A stretch of 5,606 nt of DNA from NCBI GenBank assembly GCA_934646965.1, contig CAKUEZ010000125.1, forward strand, positions 1 through 5,606, given 5' to 3'. The translations under genes and the position numbers were made by a program. This document shows positions 1 to 5,460 of the stretch, piece by piece. Under the pieces are notes generated by a model. The model saw only the letters and a list, made by a program, of their open reading frames with translations, was not told the DNA's origin and ran no database searches. Position 1 is the stretch's first letter. Each line of letters begins with the position of its first letter. The stretch is from an uncultured Collinsella sp. Lineage in GTDB: Bacteria; Actinomycetota; Coriobacteriia; Coriobacteriales; Coriobacteriaceae.

Positions 1-1272
1 CGCCCCGAGCAGCAGTTTTTTTCCGCCACGGTCTTTGACGAGGTGGCGTTTGGCCCTCGCAATCTTGGACTGGACGAGGCAGAAGTCGAGCGACGCGTCG
101 GCACATCGCTCGCCAGCGTCGGGCTTGATCTCGCCACTATCGGCGATACAAGCCCCTTCGCCCATTCTGGCGGAGAGCAGCGACGGATCGCCGTTGCCGA
201 TATGCTCGCGCTCGAGACGCCATATTTACTGCTCGACGAGCCAACCGCAGGGCTCGATCCCCACGCCCGCCAGCTGTTGCTTGAGTGTTTGGTCCAACTC
301 GCGCGCCACGGTCGCGGCATCGTTATTGCCACGCACGATTCGCATGTGCTGAGCATCTGCGACAAGGTCTTTCGGTTGCAGGACGGCTTGCTGCTGCCGC
401 AACGTTCGGAGGGTGTCCAGATGGCAACCGTTGGCGCGGCGGCCACGCATCCCGCGGAAATCGAACATACCCAGCCGGCGTCTAAGGCGGTCTCGTTTGG
501 CATCTTTCGTCCGGGGTCAAGTCTCGTTCACCTGCTACACCCCGCCACCAAGCTCATATTCTGTTTGCTCTTTATGATTGCCGGTTTTATCGCCCAACAG
601 CCCGGCGCCCTTGCCGCCGTCGCGCTCGCCGCATTCGCCTCGCTCGCCGCGAGCGGAAGCTCGATGCGCCAGGCACTTTGCGCCCTCAAGCCATTTCGCT
701 GGCTTATGGGGTTTGTCCTGGTCTTCAACGCGCTCTTTACCGCATCGGGAGCTTTGCTGCTACAGGTGGGTCCTCTGCAGATCACCTCGGGAGGCCTGCT
801 CTTTGGCGTGCTCTGCGTGCTGCGCTTTGCCCTCATTATGCTGGGGACATCGACACTCATGGCGACCACCTCCCCCACTGCACTCGCCGATGGCATCGCG
901 ACACTTATGAGACCCCTCGCTTGCCTGGGCCTGCGCACCGACGACGCCACCATCGCCATCCAGCTCACGCTTCGTTTTGTCCCCGTGCTTATTGAGGAAT
1001 TCAATCGCATCAAGGCGGCTCAGGAAGCACGGCTGGCGCGTTTTGACAGCCCCTCGCCCCTGCAGCGTGCACGTGCTTTTGTCCCCGTCATCACGCCCTT
1101 GTTTAGCAGCGCGCTGCGGCGCTCTGACACGCTCGCGCTCGCCATGGTCAACCGCGAATACGGAGCGTACCCGACTGTCAGCAGAACCTGCCTGCGCAGC
1201 TATCGCTTTGACCGGGTAGACCTTACTGTTCTGGCGCTCGGATGCTGTATCGTTGCGATTGCGCTGTTCTAG
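1..1272 (+). CDS. ECF transporter ATPase fused to EcfT-like transmembrane subunit (5' partial)
   Basis: The reading frame is open from base 1, so the start lies upstream; the GTG at 43 is internal. Numbering visible residues from base 1, the first ~130 are the C-terminal half of an ABC ATPase: Q-loop PEQQFF (2-7), signature SGGEQ (56-60), Walker B LLLDE (76-80), D-loop GLD (84-86) and switch His112. The Walker A part is outside the window. After a ~30-residue polar linker, residues ~165-423 match a full-length EcfT: the N-terminal HPATKL (180-185), several hydrophobic helices, and two coupling motifs that keep their arginines (A343-R344-L345 and N384-R385-E386; the family norm is Ala-Arg-Gly or similar). 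ECF transporters use ATP to import vitamins or metal ions through a separate substrate-binding S component, which is not visible here. No stop or frameshift separates the two domains, so this looks like a true fusion. Domain calls are strong; the substrate is unknown. Confidence 0.88.
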   Translation, partial: RPEQQFFSATVFDEVAFGPRNLGLDEAEVERRVGTSLASVGLDLATIGDTSPFAHSGGEQRRIAVADMLALETPYLLLDEPTAGLDPHARQLLLECLVQLARHGRGIVIATHDSHVLSICDKVFRLQDGLLLPQRSEGVQMATVGAAATHPAEIEHTQPASKAVSFGIFRPGSSLVHLLHPATKLIFCLLFMIAGFIAQQPGALAAVALAAFASLAASGSSMRQALCALKPFRWLMGFVLVFNALFTASGALLLQVGPLQITSGGLLFGVLCVLRFALIMLGTSTLMATTSPTALADGIATLMRPLACLGLRTDDATIAIQLTLRFVPVLIEEFNRIKAAQEARLARFDSPSPLQRARAFVPVITPLFSSALRRSDTLALAMVNREYGAYPTVSRTCLRSYRFDRVDLTVLALGCCIVAIALF

Positions 1273-1326
1273 GACTCAGCATGCCATGCCACTCGCCGGA
1301 ATGCGGCATATGGTCTGTATGGCATT

Positions 1327-1335
1327 TGCGATAAT
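1327..1335 (+). promoter_or_regulatory. candidate extended -10 promoter for the Ntn hydrolase gene
   Basis: TGCGATAAT fits an extended -10 (TGn followed by a hexamer matching TATAAT at five of six bases). It would start transcription near 1342, leaving a leader of about 24 nt that contains the ribosome binding site. No convincing -35 box lies 16-18 bp upstream, as is common for extended -10 promoters. The motif sits in a small inverted repeat, GGCATT (1321-1326) with AATGCC (1333-1338). Assigned from sequence alone. Confidence 0.35.
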
Positions 1336-1352
1336 GCCTATAGCATCGCTTT

Positions 1353-1360
1353 GAGAGGAG
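1353..1360 (+). promoter_or_regulatory. ribosome binding site that fixes the hydrolase start
   Basis: GAGAGGAG lies 5 nt before the ATG at 1366. The longer reading frame would begin at TTG 1351, which abuts and overlaps this site and has no binding site of its own, so ATG 1366 is preferred. Confidence 0.8.
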
Positions 1361-1365
1361 TCCTC

Positions 1366-2451
1366 ATGAAGCCACGTAACATTGCCATCGTCTGCGGTGT
1401 CGCAGGAGTCGCCGTCGGCCTTGCCGCTGCCGCCGGTATCGTTTACCACAAGCAAATCAAGTCCGTCGCGTCGCTCAAACGCTTGACCGATTATGCGGAT
1501 GGATTCGACCTGTACGCGATCGACATCGCCTACGACTATGATCTCGATCGCATCATCGCCGCCGATGTGCGCGACGATCAGGCCTATATCGATGCCGTGG
1601 TGGCTCAGGTATTGCCCGGCGTGCCGGCACATGTTCAGGCGCCGCAGTTTGCCTGCAGTGCCTTTGCCGCCGTGGATGCCGAAGGCCGCGTGCGAACCGG
1701 TCGCAACTACGACTTTAAGGACGACACCTCGGCGCTGCTGGTGCGCAACCACCCACGCGACGGCTACGCCTCTATCGGGTTTGCGGCCCTCAACAACCTG
1801 GGCGCCAACGCTCCGCTTGACTCCGTCGCCGGACGCGCCGCCGCGCTCATGGGCCCCTTTGCCCAGCTCGATGGTGTTAACGAATGTGGTGTGTCCATCG
1901 CCGTGCTCACCTTGGATTCCAAACCCTGCGACCAGGACACGCAACGTCCCGTCATCAACACCTCGCTCGCCATCCGCCTGGTGCTCGACCGCGCCGCCAC
2001 CACGCAAGAAGCCGTCGATCTGCTTTCTGCCTACGACATGCATGCCATGGCCGGGCGCGATTATCACTTCTTTATCAACGACGCCGCCGGCGACGCGCGC
2101 GTGGTGGAGTGGGATCCGCACGATCCGAACCGCGCTTTTAAGGCGACTCCCGTGCGCCAGGTCACAAACTTCTACGCTTGCTATGGCGACGAGGTGCTCC
2201 CCAACCAAAAGAACGGCGAGCTGGGCCACGGTAAGGAGCGCGCCATCGCCATCGCCGATGTCCTTGACGCCCATGCCGGCGCTCAGGACGAAGCAGTTGC
2301 CTGGAAAGCCCTGCGCGCCGCAGCGCAAGAGCCCAACCCCGAGGACATTACCAGCAACACGCAGTGGTCGGTCGTCTTTGACAACACCGAGCCCGCCGCC
2401 GCCATTACACTGCGCCGTCACTGGGGCGACGTCGACGCCTTCGCGCTGTAA
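1366..2451 (+). CDS. membrane-anchored Ntn hydrolase, choloylglycine hydrolase / linear amide C-N hydrolase superfamily
   Basis: 361 residues from ATG 1366. Residues ~5-27 are a hydrophobic, Ala/Gly/Val-rich segment after a short basic start (MKPRN), which fits a signal anchor or signal peptide. About 70 residues then precede the catalytic domain, which opens at FACSAF with the likely nucleophile Cys97. R113-N-Y-D116 follows. The Cys-to-Arg (16) and Cys-to-Asp (19) distances equal those of Cys2, Arg18 and Asp21 in bile salt hydrolases. LDGVNECG (Asn172) and VTN268 match the other conserved asparagines (Asn82 and Asn175 in those enzymes). R292 in GKER is a candidate for the remaining conserved arginine. 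Such enzymes cut linear amide bonds (bile salts, penicillin V, N-acyl amino acids), and some act as acyltransferases. By family logic, removal of residues 1-96 would expose Cys97 as the N-terminus. Substrate unknown; it is not a standard cytosolic bile salt hydrolase, which begins Met-Cys. Its only close neighbour upstream is the transporter gene, 93 bp away. Confidence 0.83.
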   Translation: MKPRNIAIVCGVAGVAVGLAAAAGIVYHKQIKSVASLKRLTDYADGFDLYAIDIAYDYDLDRIIAADVRDDQAYIDAVVAQVLPGVPAHVQAPQFACSAFAAVDAEGRVRTGRNYDFKDDTSALLVRNHPRDGYASIGFAALNNLGANAPLDSVAGRAAALMGPFAQLDGVNECGVSIAVLTLDSKPCDQDTQRPVINTSLAIRLVLDRAATTQEAVDLLSAYDMHAMAGRDYHFFINDAAGDARVVEWDPHDPNRAFKATPVRQVTNFYACYGDEVLPNQKNGELGHGKERAIAIADVLDAHAGAQDEAVAWKALRAAAQEPNPEDITSNTQWSVVFDNTEPAAAITLRRHWGDVDAFAL

Positions 2452-2520
2452 GGAGCTGGCACCGTCGTCCTTACGCTCGCCTGACGTTGCTTACATTTCT
2501 ATACATTTGAGCTAACACGT

Positions 2521-2553
2521 TTTACCCCCGTATCAGTAGTGTGCGGGGGTAAA
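2521..2553. promoter_or_regulatory. perfect 10+10 bp palindrome upstream of pfk, candidate operator
   Basis: TTTACCCCCG (2521-2530) and CGGGGGTAAA (2544-2553) are perfect inverted repeats separated by 13 bp. The half-site centres are 23 bp apart, about two helical turns, as expected for a dimeric DNA-binding protein. It lies just upstream of a possible pfk -10 box. It could instead fold as an RNA hairpin ending the hydrolase transcript, but no T-run follows on either strand, which argues against a normal intrinsic terminator. Confidence 0.5.
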
Positions 2554-2563
2554 CTTATGCGCA

Positions 2564-2572
2564 TGTTATAAC
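2564..2572 (+). promoter_or_regulatory. candidate extended -10 promoter of pfk
   Basis: TGTTATAAC is an extended -10 match (TG, one base, then five of six bases of TATAAT). The predicted start, near 2579, would give a very short leader with the GGAAGGA ribosome binding site (2579-2585) at its 5' end, 6 nt before ATG 2592. The palindrome at 2521-2553 would then cover the -35 region. The short leader makes this tentative. Confidence 0.3.
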
Positions 2573-2591
2573 TTGCCCGGAAGGATTCATC

Positions 2592-3671
2592 ATGCTTAGG
2601 ATCGGTCTTCTTACCAGTGGCGGCGACTGCCAAGCGCTCAACGCCACCATGCGCGGCATCGTCAAAACGCTCATGACCAATAGTGCAGAGCCTATCGAGA
2701 TCTACGGTTTCGAGGACGGCTACCAGGGCCTTATCTACAGCAGATTCCGCGTCATGACGCCTGCCGATTTTAGCGGTATCCTCACCCGCGGCGGCACTAT
2801 CCTGGGTACGAGCCGCACGCCGTTCAAGCGTCTGGACATTCCCGAGGCAGACGGCGTCGAGAAGGTGCCCGCGATGGTCCACACCTATCACAAGCTGCAG
2901 CTCGACTGTCTGTTTATGCTGGGCGGCAACGGCTCCACCAAGACCGCCAACCGCCTGCGCCAGGAGGGCCTCAACGTTATCGCTCTGCCCAAGACCATCG
3001 ATAACGACACCTGGGGCACCGAGATGACGTTTGGCTTTACGAGCGCCATCGACGTCGCCACCAAGTGCATCGACGACATCCACACTACCGCCTCGAGCCA
3101 CGGCCGCGTGTTCGTCATCGAGATCATGGGTCACAAGGTTGGCTGGATCCCGCTGTACGCCGGCGTTGCGGGCGGCGCGGATGTCATCCTGATTCCCGAG
3201 ATTCCCTACGACATGGACAACGTCATCAAGACCATCGAGCACCGCATGGAGACCGGCAGCCGCTTTACCATCGTGGCCGTCGCCGAGGGCGCTATCTCCA
3301 AGGAGGACGCGGCACTGCCTAAGAAGGAGTACAAGAAGAAGCTCGCCGAACGCACGAGCCCTTCGATCGTCTACGACATTGCCAAGGAGATCGAGGCCAA
3401 GACCGGTCGCGAGACCCGCGTCGCCATTCCCGGTCATACGCAGCGCGGCGGCCAGCCCGACGCTCAGGACCGCATCTTTGCGACCCAGTGCGGCGTCGAG
3501 GCCGCACTGGGCTGCCTGCGCGGCGAGTTCGGCTACATGATCGCCCTGCGCGACGGCAAGATGTGCCACATGCCGCTCGAGGAGGTCGCTGGCAAGCTCA
3601 AGTACGTCGACCCCCAGAGCGATCTGGTGCGCGAGGCCAAGGCGTTGGGCATCAGCTTCGGCGACGAATAG
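2592..3671 (+). CDS. pfkA: 6-phosphofructokinase (ATP- or PPi-dependent; mixed-type family)
   Basis: 359 residues, a normal single-domain length, starting at ATG 2592 with GGAAGGA 6 nt upstream. It phosphorylates fructose 6-phosphate to fructose 1,6-bisphosphate in the cytoplasm, the committed step of glycolysis. Motifs in order: LTSGGDCQALN (7-17), the phosphoryl-donor loop GGNGS (111-115), catalytic PKTIDND (133-139, with Asp137 the likely base), MGHKVGW (from about 179) in place of MGR, and PGHTQRGGQPDAQDR near the substrate end. Gly114 is the small residue usual in ATP enzymes (PPi enzymes usually have Asp there), while Lys134 is typical of PPi or mixed-type enzymes (classic ATP enzymes have Gly). 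The donor therefore cannot be settled by eye. Asn113 replaces the usual Asp but, as I recall, is common in this subfamily. Codons end mostly in C or G (AAG for nearly all Lys), consistent with high expression. It appears to be transcribed alone, with a large hairpin just behind it. Confidence 0.95.
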   Translation: MLRIGLLTSGGDCQALNATMRGIVKTLMTNSAEPIEIYGFEDGYQGLIYSRFRVMTPADFSGILTRGGTILGTSRTPFKRLDIPEADGVEKVPAMVHTYHKLQLDCLFMLGGNGSTKTANRLRQEGLNVIALPKTIDNDTWGTEMTFGFTSAIDVATKCIDDIHTTASSHGRVFVIEIMGHKVGWIPLYAGVAGGADVILIPEIPYDMDNVIKTIEHRMETGSRFTIVAVAEGAISKEDAALPKKEYKKKLAERTSPSIVYDIAKEIEAKTGRETRVAIPGHTQRGGQPDAQDRIFATQCGVEAALGCLRGEFGYMIALRDGKMCHMPLEEVAGKLKYVDPQSDLVREAKALGISFGDE

Positions 3672-3694
3672 CCTCGGCTGGAACTGCTCCCATC

Positions 3695-3791
3695 GGGCCC
3701 TCCGAACGCCGCCCGACGATTTCGATTTGGCTCCTCCCTTGACTCCGTCAAAGGTCGCCAATCGAAATCGTCGGGCGGGGTCGGAGGGCCC
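3695..3791. repeat. long near-perfect inverted repeat (~97 bp) downstream of pfk
   Basis: The left arm 3695-3731 pairs with the right arm 3757-3791. An 11-bp outer stem (GGGCCCTCCGA) is followed by a 3x2 internal loop, a 19-bp stem (CCGCCCGACGATTTCGATT), one bulged T and 3 more pairs, giving 33 paired positions. The 25-nt loop holds a further small stem, TTGAC (3739-3743) with GTCAA (3747-3751), so the whole segment can fold into one long rod. It starts 24 bp after the pfk stop and could end or stabilise that transcript, but no T-run follows the stem. It may be a palindromic mobile or repeat element instead. Confidence 0.85.
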
Positions 3792-3852
3792 TGCGTTTAC
3801 ATACTCGCCGGGGCTAGTCGTCTTCTTGCTGCGGGTGCCTGGTCTGAGATTG

Positions 3853-3919
3853 AGTTGCGGTGAAATAGTTCCTGCTTAGCCCCCAAATGACTGAATCTAG
3901 GAACTATTCCACCGCAACT
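3853..3919. repeat. 67-bp palindromic element, copy 1
   Basis: The 21-bp arms 3853-3873 (starting AGTTGCGGTG) and 3899-3919 (ending CACCGCAACT) pair at 20 of 21 positions around a 25-nt centre. A second copy of exactly the same length is at 5071-5137. The right arms of the two copies are identical over 21 bp, the left arms differ at one base, and the centres have diverged but both keep ATGA at offset 34. No T-run follows, so it is not an ordinary terminator. It is probably a dispersed intergenic repeat; its function is unknown. Confidence 0.88.
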
Positions 3920-3989
3920 TACTGAGTGGGGGCTCTTGGCTGCTACTTGCACTGACATTTGTCCTGAAATGGCTGGCCGTTAGGGGTTG

Positions 3990-4069
3990 CTACCGGTAGT
4001 TGCGGTAGGGTTGGGGCAGATTCTAACTAGAAATGGTGGTCGCTACCGGTTGTTCTCGACATACTCGAG
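3990..4069. promoter_or_regulatory. three short palindromes in the regulator's upstream region, candidate operators
   Basis: CTACCGGTAG (3990-3999) is a perfect 10-bp palindrome. TTCTA-AC-TAGAA (4021-4032) and CTCGA-CATAC-TCGAG (4055-4069) are perfect inverted repeats with short spacers. Their centres are about 32 and 36 bp apart. GCTACCGGT also occurs twice as a direct repeat (3989-3997 and 4042-4050). XRE-type regulators often bind palindromes at their own promoters, so autoregulation is plausible. Sequence evidence only. Confidence 0.35.
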
Positions 4070-4092
4070 CCATTCGATTCGATCATCATACG

Positions 4093-4098
4093 AAAGGA
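4093..4098 (+). promoter_or_regulatory. ribosome binding site that fixes the regulator start
   Basis: AAAGGA lies 6 nt before ATG 4105, where the XRE domain begins. The in-frame upstream ATG at 4033 has no such site and would add 24 residues unlike the family. Confidence 0.75.
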
Positions 4099-4104
4099 AC
4101 TGCC

Positions 4105-5025
4105 ATGGATCTTGCGATGGCACAGCGGCTCGTCGATCGCCGCAAGGCTGCCGGCCTCTCTCAGGAGGCACTTGCTGCCCAGTTGGGCGTAAGCCGCCAG
4201 GCTGTCAGCAAATGGGAACGCAGCGAATCCTCGCCCGATACCGATAACCTTATTGCGCTCGCCGCGCTGTATGGCGTGTCGCTGGATGAGCTGTTGTATG
4301 GGGAGGCAGTAGATGACGCTGACTGCCCTGAGGACAGCGACGCCGGAACCGATGCTTCGGATGAAACTGAGGATGCCGAGGCTTCCGCCGAGCACACTGA
4401 ACGTGTCGAAAAGCCACTTGTCGATATTTCCCTCACGCGCGGCATCCACGTTATCGACCCCGGTAAAGGCGAAGAGGTTCATGTTGGTTGGAGCGGCATT
4501 CATGTGACTAACGAGCGCAAGGGTGAAGAGATCCATGTGGGGCCGGGTGGCGTGCATGTCGATACGCTTGAGGACGATGGGCACAGCGTGCATACCAATG
4601 CCGACGGCACCGTGGTTATCGACGGAGAGACGTTTTCCAGCTGGAAGGAAGCACACGACAAGCTCGACCATCATGGCAAGCACTTCCACACCAAGCTCGG
4701 TCGTGCGTGGAACAAATTCCCCTTCCCCGCGCTTGTCGCCCTCGCCTATCTGGTGCTCGGCATTGTCTACGGCACATGGGGCATGGGGCTCTTCCTCGTC
4801 TTTTTGATTCCCATCTACTACGCCATTGGCGACTTTATCGACCGACGTCGCTTGTCTAAGCTCATCGGCAGTGTTTACCCGGCGGCTGCTATTGCCTGGT
4901 TCCTCTACATGTGGCTCTGCCTGGGACAGCCCCATCCTGCTTGGGTGATCCTCATCACCATTCCCGTCGTAGGAGCACTCATGCACTGGTGCCGCAAACA
5001 ATGGAAGCACCGCAAGCAAGCCTAG
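4105..5025 (+). CDS. XRE-family HTH regulator with His-rich repeats and C-terminal membrane domain
   Basis: 306 residues. Residues 1-66 are a typical Cro/C1-type helix-turn-helix, with LSQEALAAQLGVSRQAVSKW (18-37) covering the DNA-binding helices and PDTDNLIALAALYGVSLDELL (44-64) closing the domain. An acidic linker (about 69-99) follows. Residues 113-152 hold 18-residue tandem repeats: units 113-130 and 131-148 are identical at 11 of 18 positions (GIHV, KGEE, HVG), with a decayed third unit from 149. Histidines recur at 115, 126, 133, 144, 151, 160 and 163. WNKFPFP (202-208) leads into about four hydrophobic segments (about 208-224, 227-244, 253-273 and 278-294) with a basic tail (RKQWKHRKQ). 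The layout suggests a membrane-tethered regulator whose repeat region might bind a ligand or metal. If the first membrane segment is correct, the repeats lie on the same, cytoplasmic side as the HTH. The gene stands alone, bracketed by the two 67-bp palindromes. HTH and membrane calls are firm; the sensing role is inference. Confidence 0.88.
   Translation: MDLAMAQRLVDRRKAAGLSQEALAAQLGVSRQAVSKWERSESSPDTDNLIALAALYGVSLDELLYGEAVDDADCPEDSDAGTDASDETEDAEASAEHTERVEKPLVDISLTRGIHVIDPGKGEEVHVGWSGIHVTNERKGEEIHVGPGGVHVDTLEDDGHSVHTNADGTVVIDGETFSSWKEAHDKLDHHGKHFHTKLGRAWNKFPFPALVALAYLVLGIVYGTWGMGLFLVFLIPIYYAIGDFIDRRRLSKLIGSVYPAAAIAWFLYMWLCLGQPHPAWVILITIPVVGALMHWCRKQWKHRKQA
4441..4548 (+). repeat. in-frame tandem repeat coding two 18-residue His/Gly units
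   Basis: Two 54-bp units (4441-4494 and 4495-4548) encode GIHV....KGEE(V/I)HVG.. with no gap, and a weaker third unit begins at 4549 (GVHV). The DNA of the units has drifted more than the protein at third positions (for example GGC-ATC-CAC-GTT against GGC-ATT-CAT-GTG), which points to an old duplication kept by selection. Confidence 0.8.
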
Positions 5026-5070
5026 TCCGCCCCGTCCCGCCGGCAAGCCCCAGCCGACGCCCCTCCCCTA

Positions 5071-5137
5071 AGTTGCGGTGATATAGTTCCTGTTTTCGCC
5101 TTTGATGAAGCTATTCAGGAACTATTCCACCGCAACT
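5071..5137. repeat. 67-bp palindromic element, copy 2
   Basis: Arms 5071-5092 and 5116-5137 pair at 20 of 22 positions around a 23-nt centre. Length, both ends and the whole right arm match the copy at 3853-3919. It begins 45 bp after the regulator's stop codon. CCCCT (5065-5069) before it and AGGGG (5148-5152) after it could add a short outer stem. No T-run follows. Confidence 0.88.
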
Positions 5138-5196
5138 CACGAAAGACAGGGGCAGTCGCGACACGGAAATTGGCCTTGAATCAATGGCCCGCCAAG

Positions 5197-5344
5197 AAAA
5201 GGGCCTATTTACTACGTTTAACTCGAAGAGGTCAACCATGACCGCATTTTTCGAAAATCGACAAGCTTTCTACCTGCGGTTTTATTTTTCGTTTTCCCGG
5301 CATGGTCAAGGGTGTTCAACTAAACGTAGTAGATAGGCCCTTTT
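5197..5344. repeat. ~148-bp element with 24-bp terminal inverted repeats; terminator- or MITE-like
   Basis: The left end 5197-5220 (AAAAGGGCCTAT...) and right end 5321-5344 pair at 23 of 24 positions. Inner matches continue the palindrome: ACCATG (5235-5240) with CATGGT (5301-5306), and ACCGCA (5241-5246) with TGCGGT (5275-5280). An outer arm, 5171-5181 with 5360-5370, adds 10 Watson-Crick pairs and one G-T, so the full palindrome is ~200 bp. On the plus strand the stem ends GGCCC followed by TTTTT (5341-5345). On the minus strand it ends GGCCC, TTTT, CTT. It could therefore stop transcription both ways, though ~100 nt between the arms is long for a terminator. The length and inverted ends also fit a miniature transposable element; I see no clear target duplication. 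Confidence 0.75.
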
Positions 5345-5460
5345 TGTGGCACACGACCCATTCAAGGTCAGTCTCGAAGGCTGAAGAGAGCCCTTCATCC
5401 ACGCGCGCAAGCGAAAACCAAATAAAATGAAAGGCAAATGGAAAAGTCCGTTTGACGAGC

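Larger units (their letters stand above)
3672..4104. other. 433-bp intergenic region between pfk and the regulator gene, rich in palindromes
   Basis: No credible gene is seen on either strand. From left to right it holds the ~97-bp hairpin (3695-3791), about 60 bp with no recognised signal, the first 67-bp palindromic element (3853-3919), and a regulator leader with three short palindromes (3990-4069). No strong promoter for the regulator stands out. TTGCGG (4000-4005) with TAACTA (4024-4029) at 18 bp spacing is a weak possibility. Confidence 0.7.

Noticed and set aside
1276..2421. Long minus-strand open frame of 381 codons opposite the hydrolase gene
   Set aside because: It is a mirror of the GC-rich codon pattern on the plus strand. 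The translation shows no recognisable domain, and the plus-strand frame has a clear family and active site.
1493..2515. Second plus-strand frame of 340 codons overlapping the hydrolase
   Set aside because: Its translation is Pro/Thr/Ser/Arg-rich, typical of an out-of-frame read of GC-rich coding DNA, and it has no motifs.
2521..2560. Palindrome before pfk as an intrinsic terminator of the hydrolase gene
   Set aside because: The stem is followed by ACTTATGC-like sequence and not a T-run, and the 13-nt loop is long. An operator is the better reading, though termination is not excluded.
2499..3761. Minus-strand open frame of 420 codons opposite pfk
   Set aside because: The plus strand encodes an unmistakable phosphofructokinase. 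The antisense translation is low-complexity (Gly, Ala, Leu, Asp) without motifs and extends into the hairpin.
4033..4104. Upstream ATG at 4033 as the regulator start
   Set aside because: It has no ribosome binding site and adds 24 residues before the normal first helix of the XRE domain. ATG 4105 has a good site at the right distance.
4027..5046. Minus-strand open frame of 339 codons opposite the regulator
   Set aside because: Antisense shadow of the HTH/membrane gene, with no start signal and no domain.
3853..5137. Two palindromes as CRISPR repeats or an attachment-site pair
   Set aside because: There are only two copies, over 1.1 kb apart with a gene between, so no array. No integrase or tRNA is present to support attachment sites.
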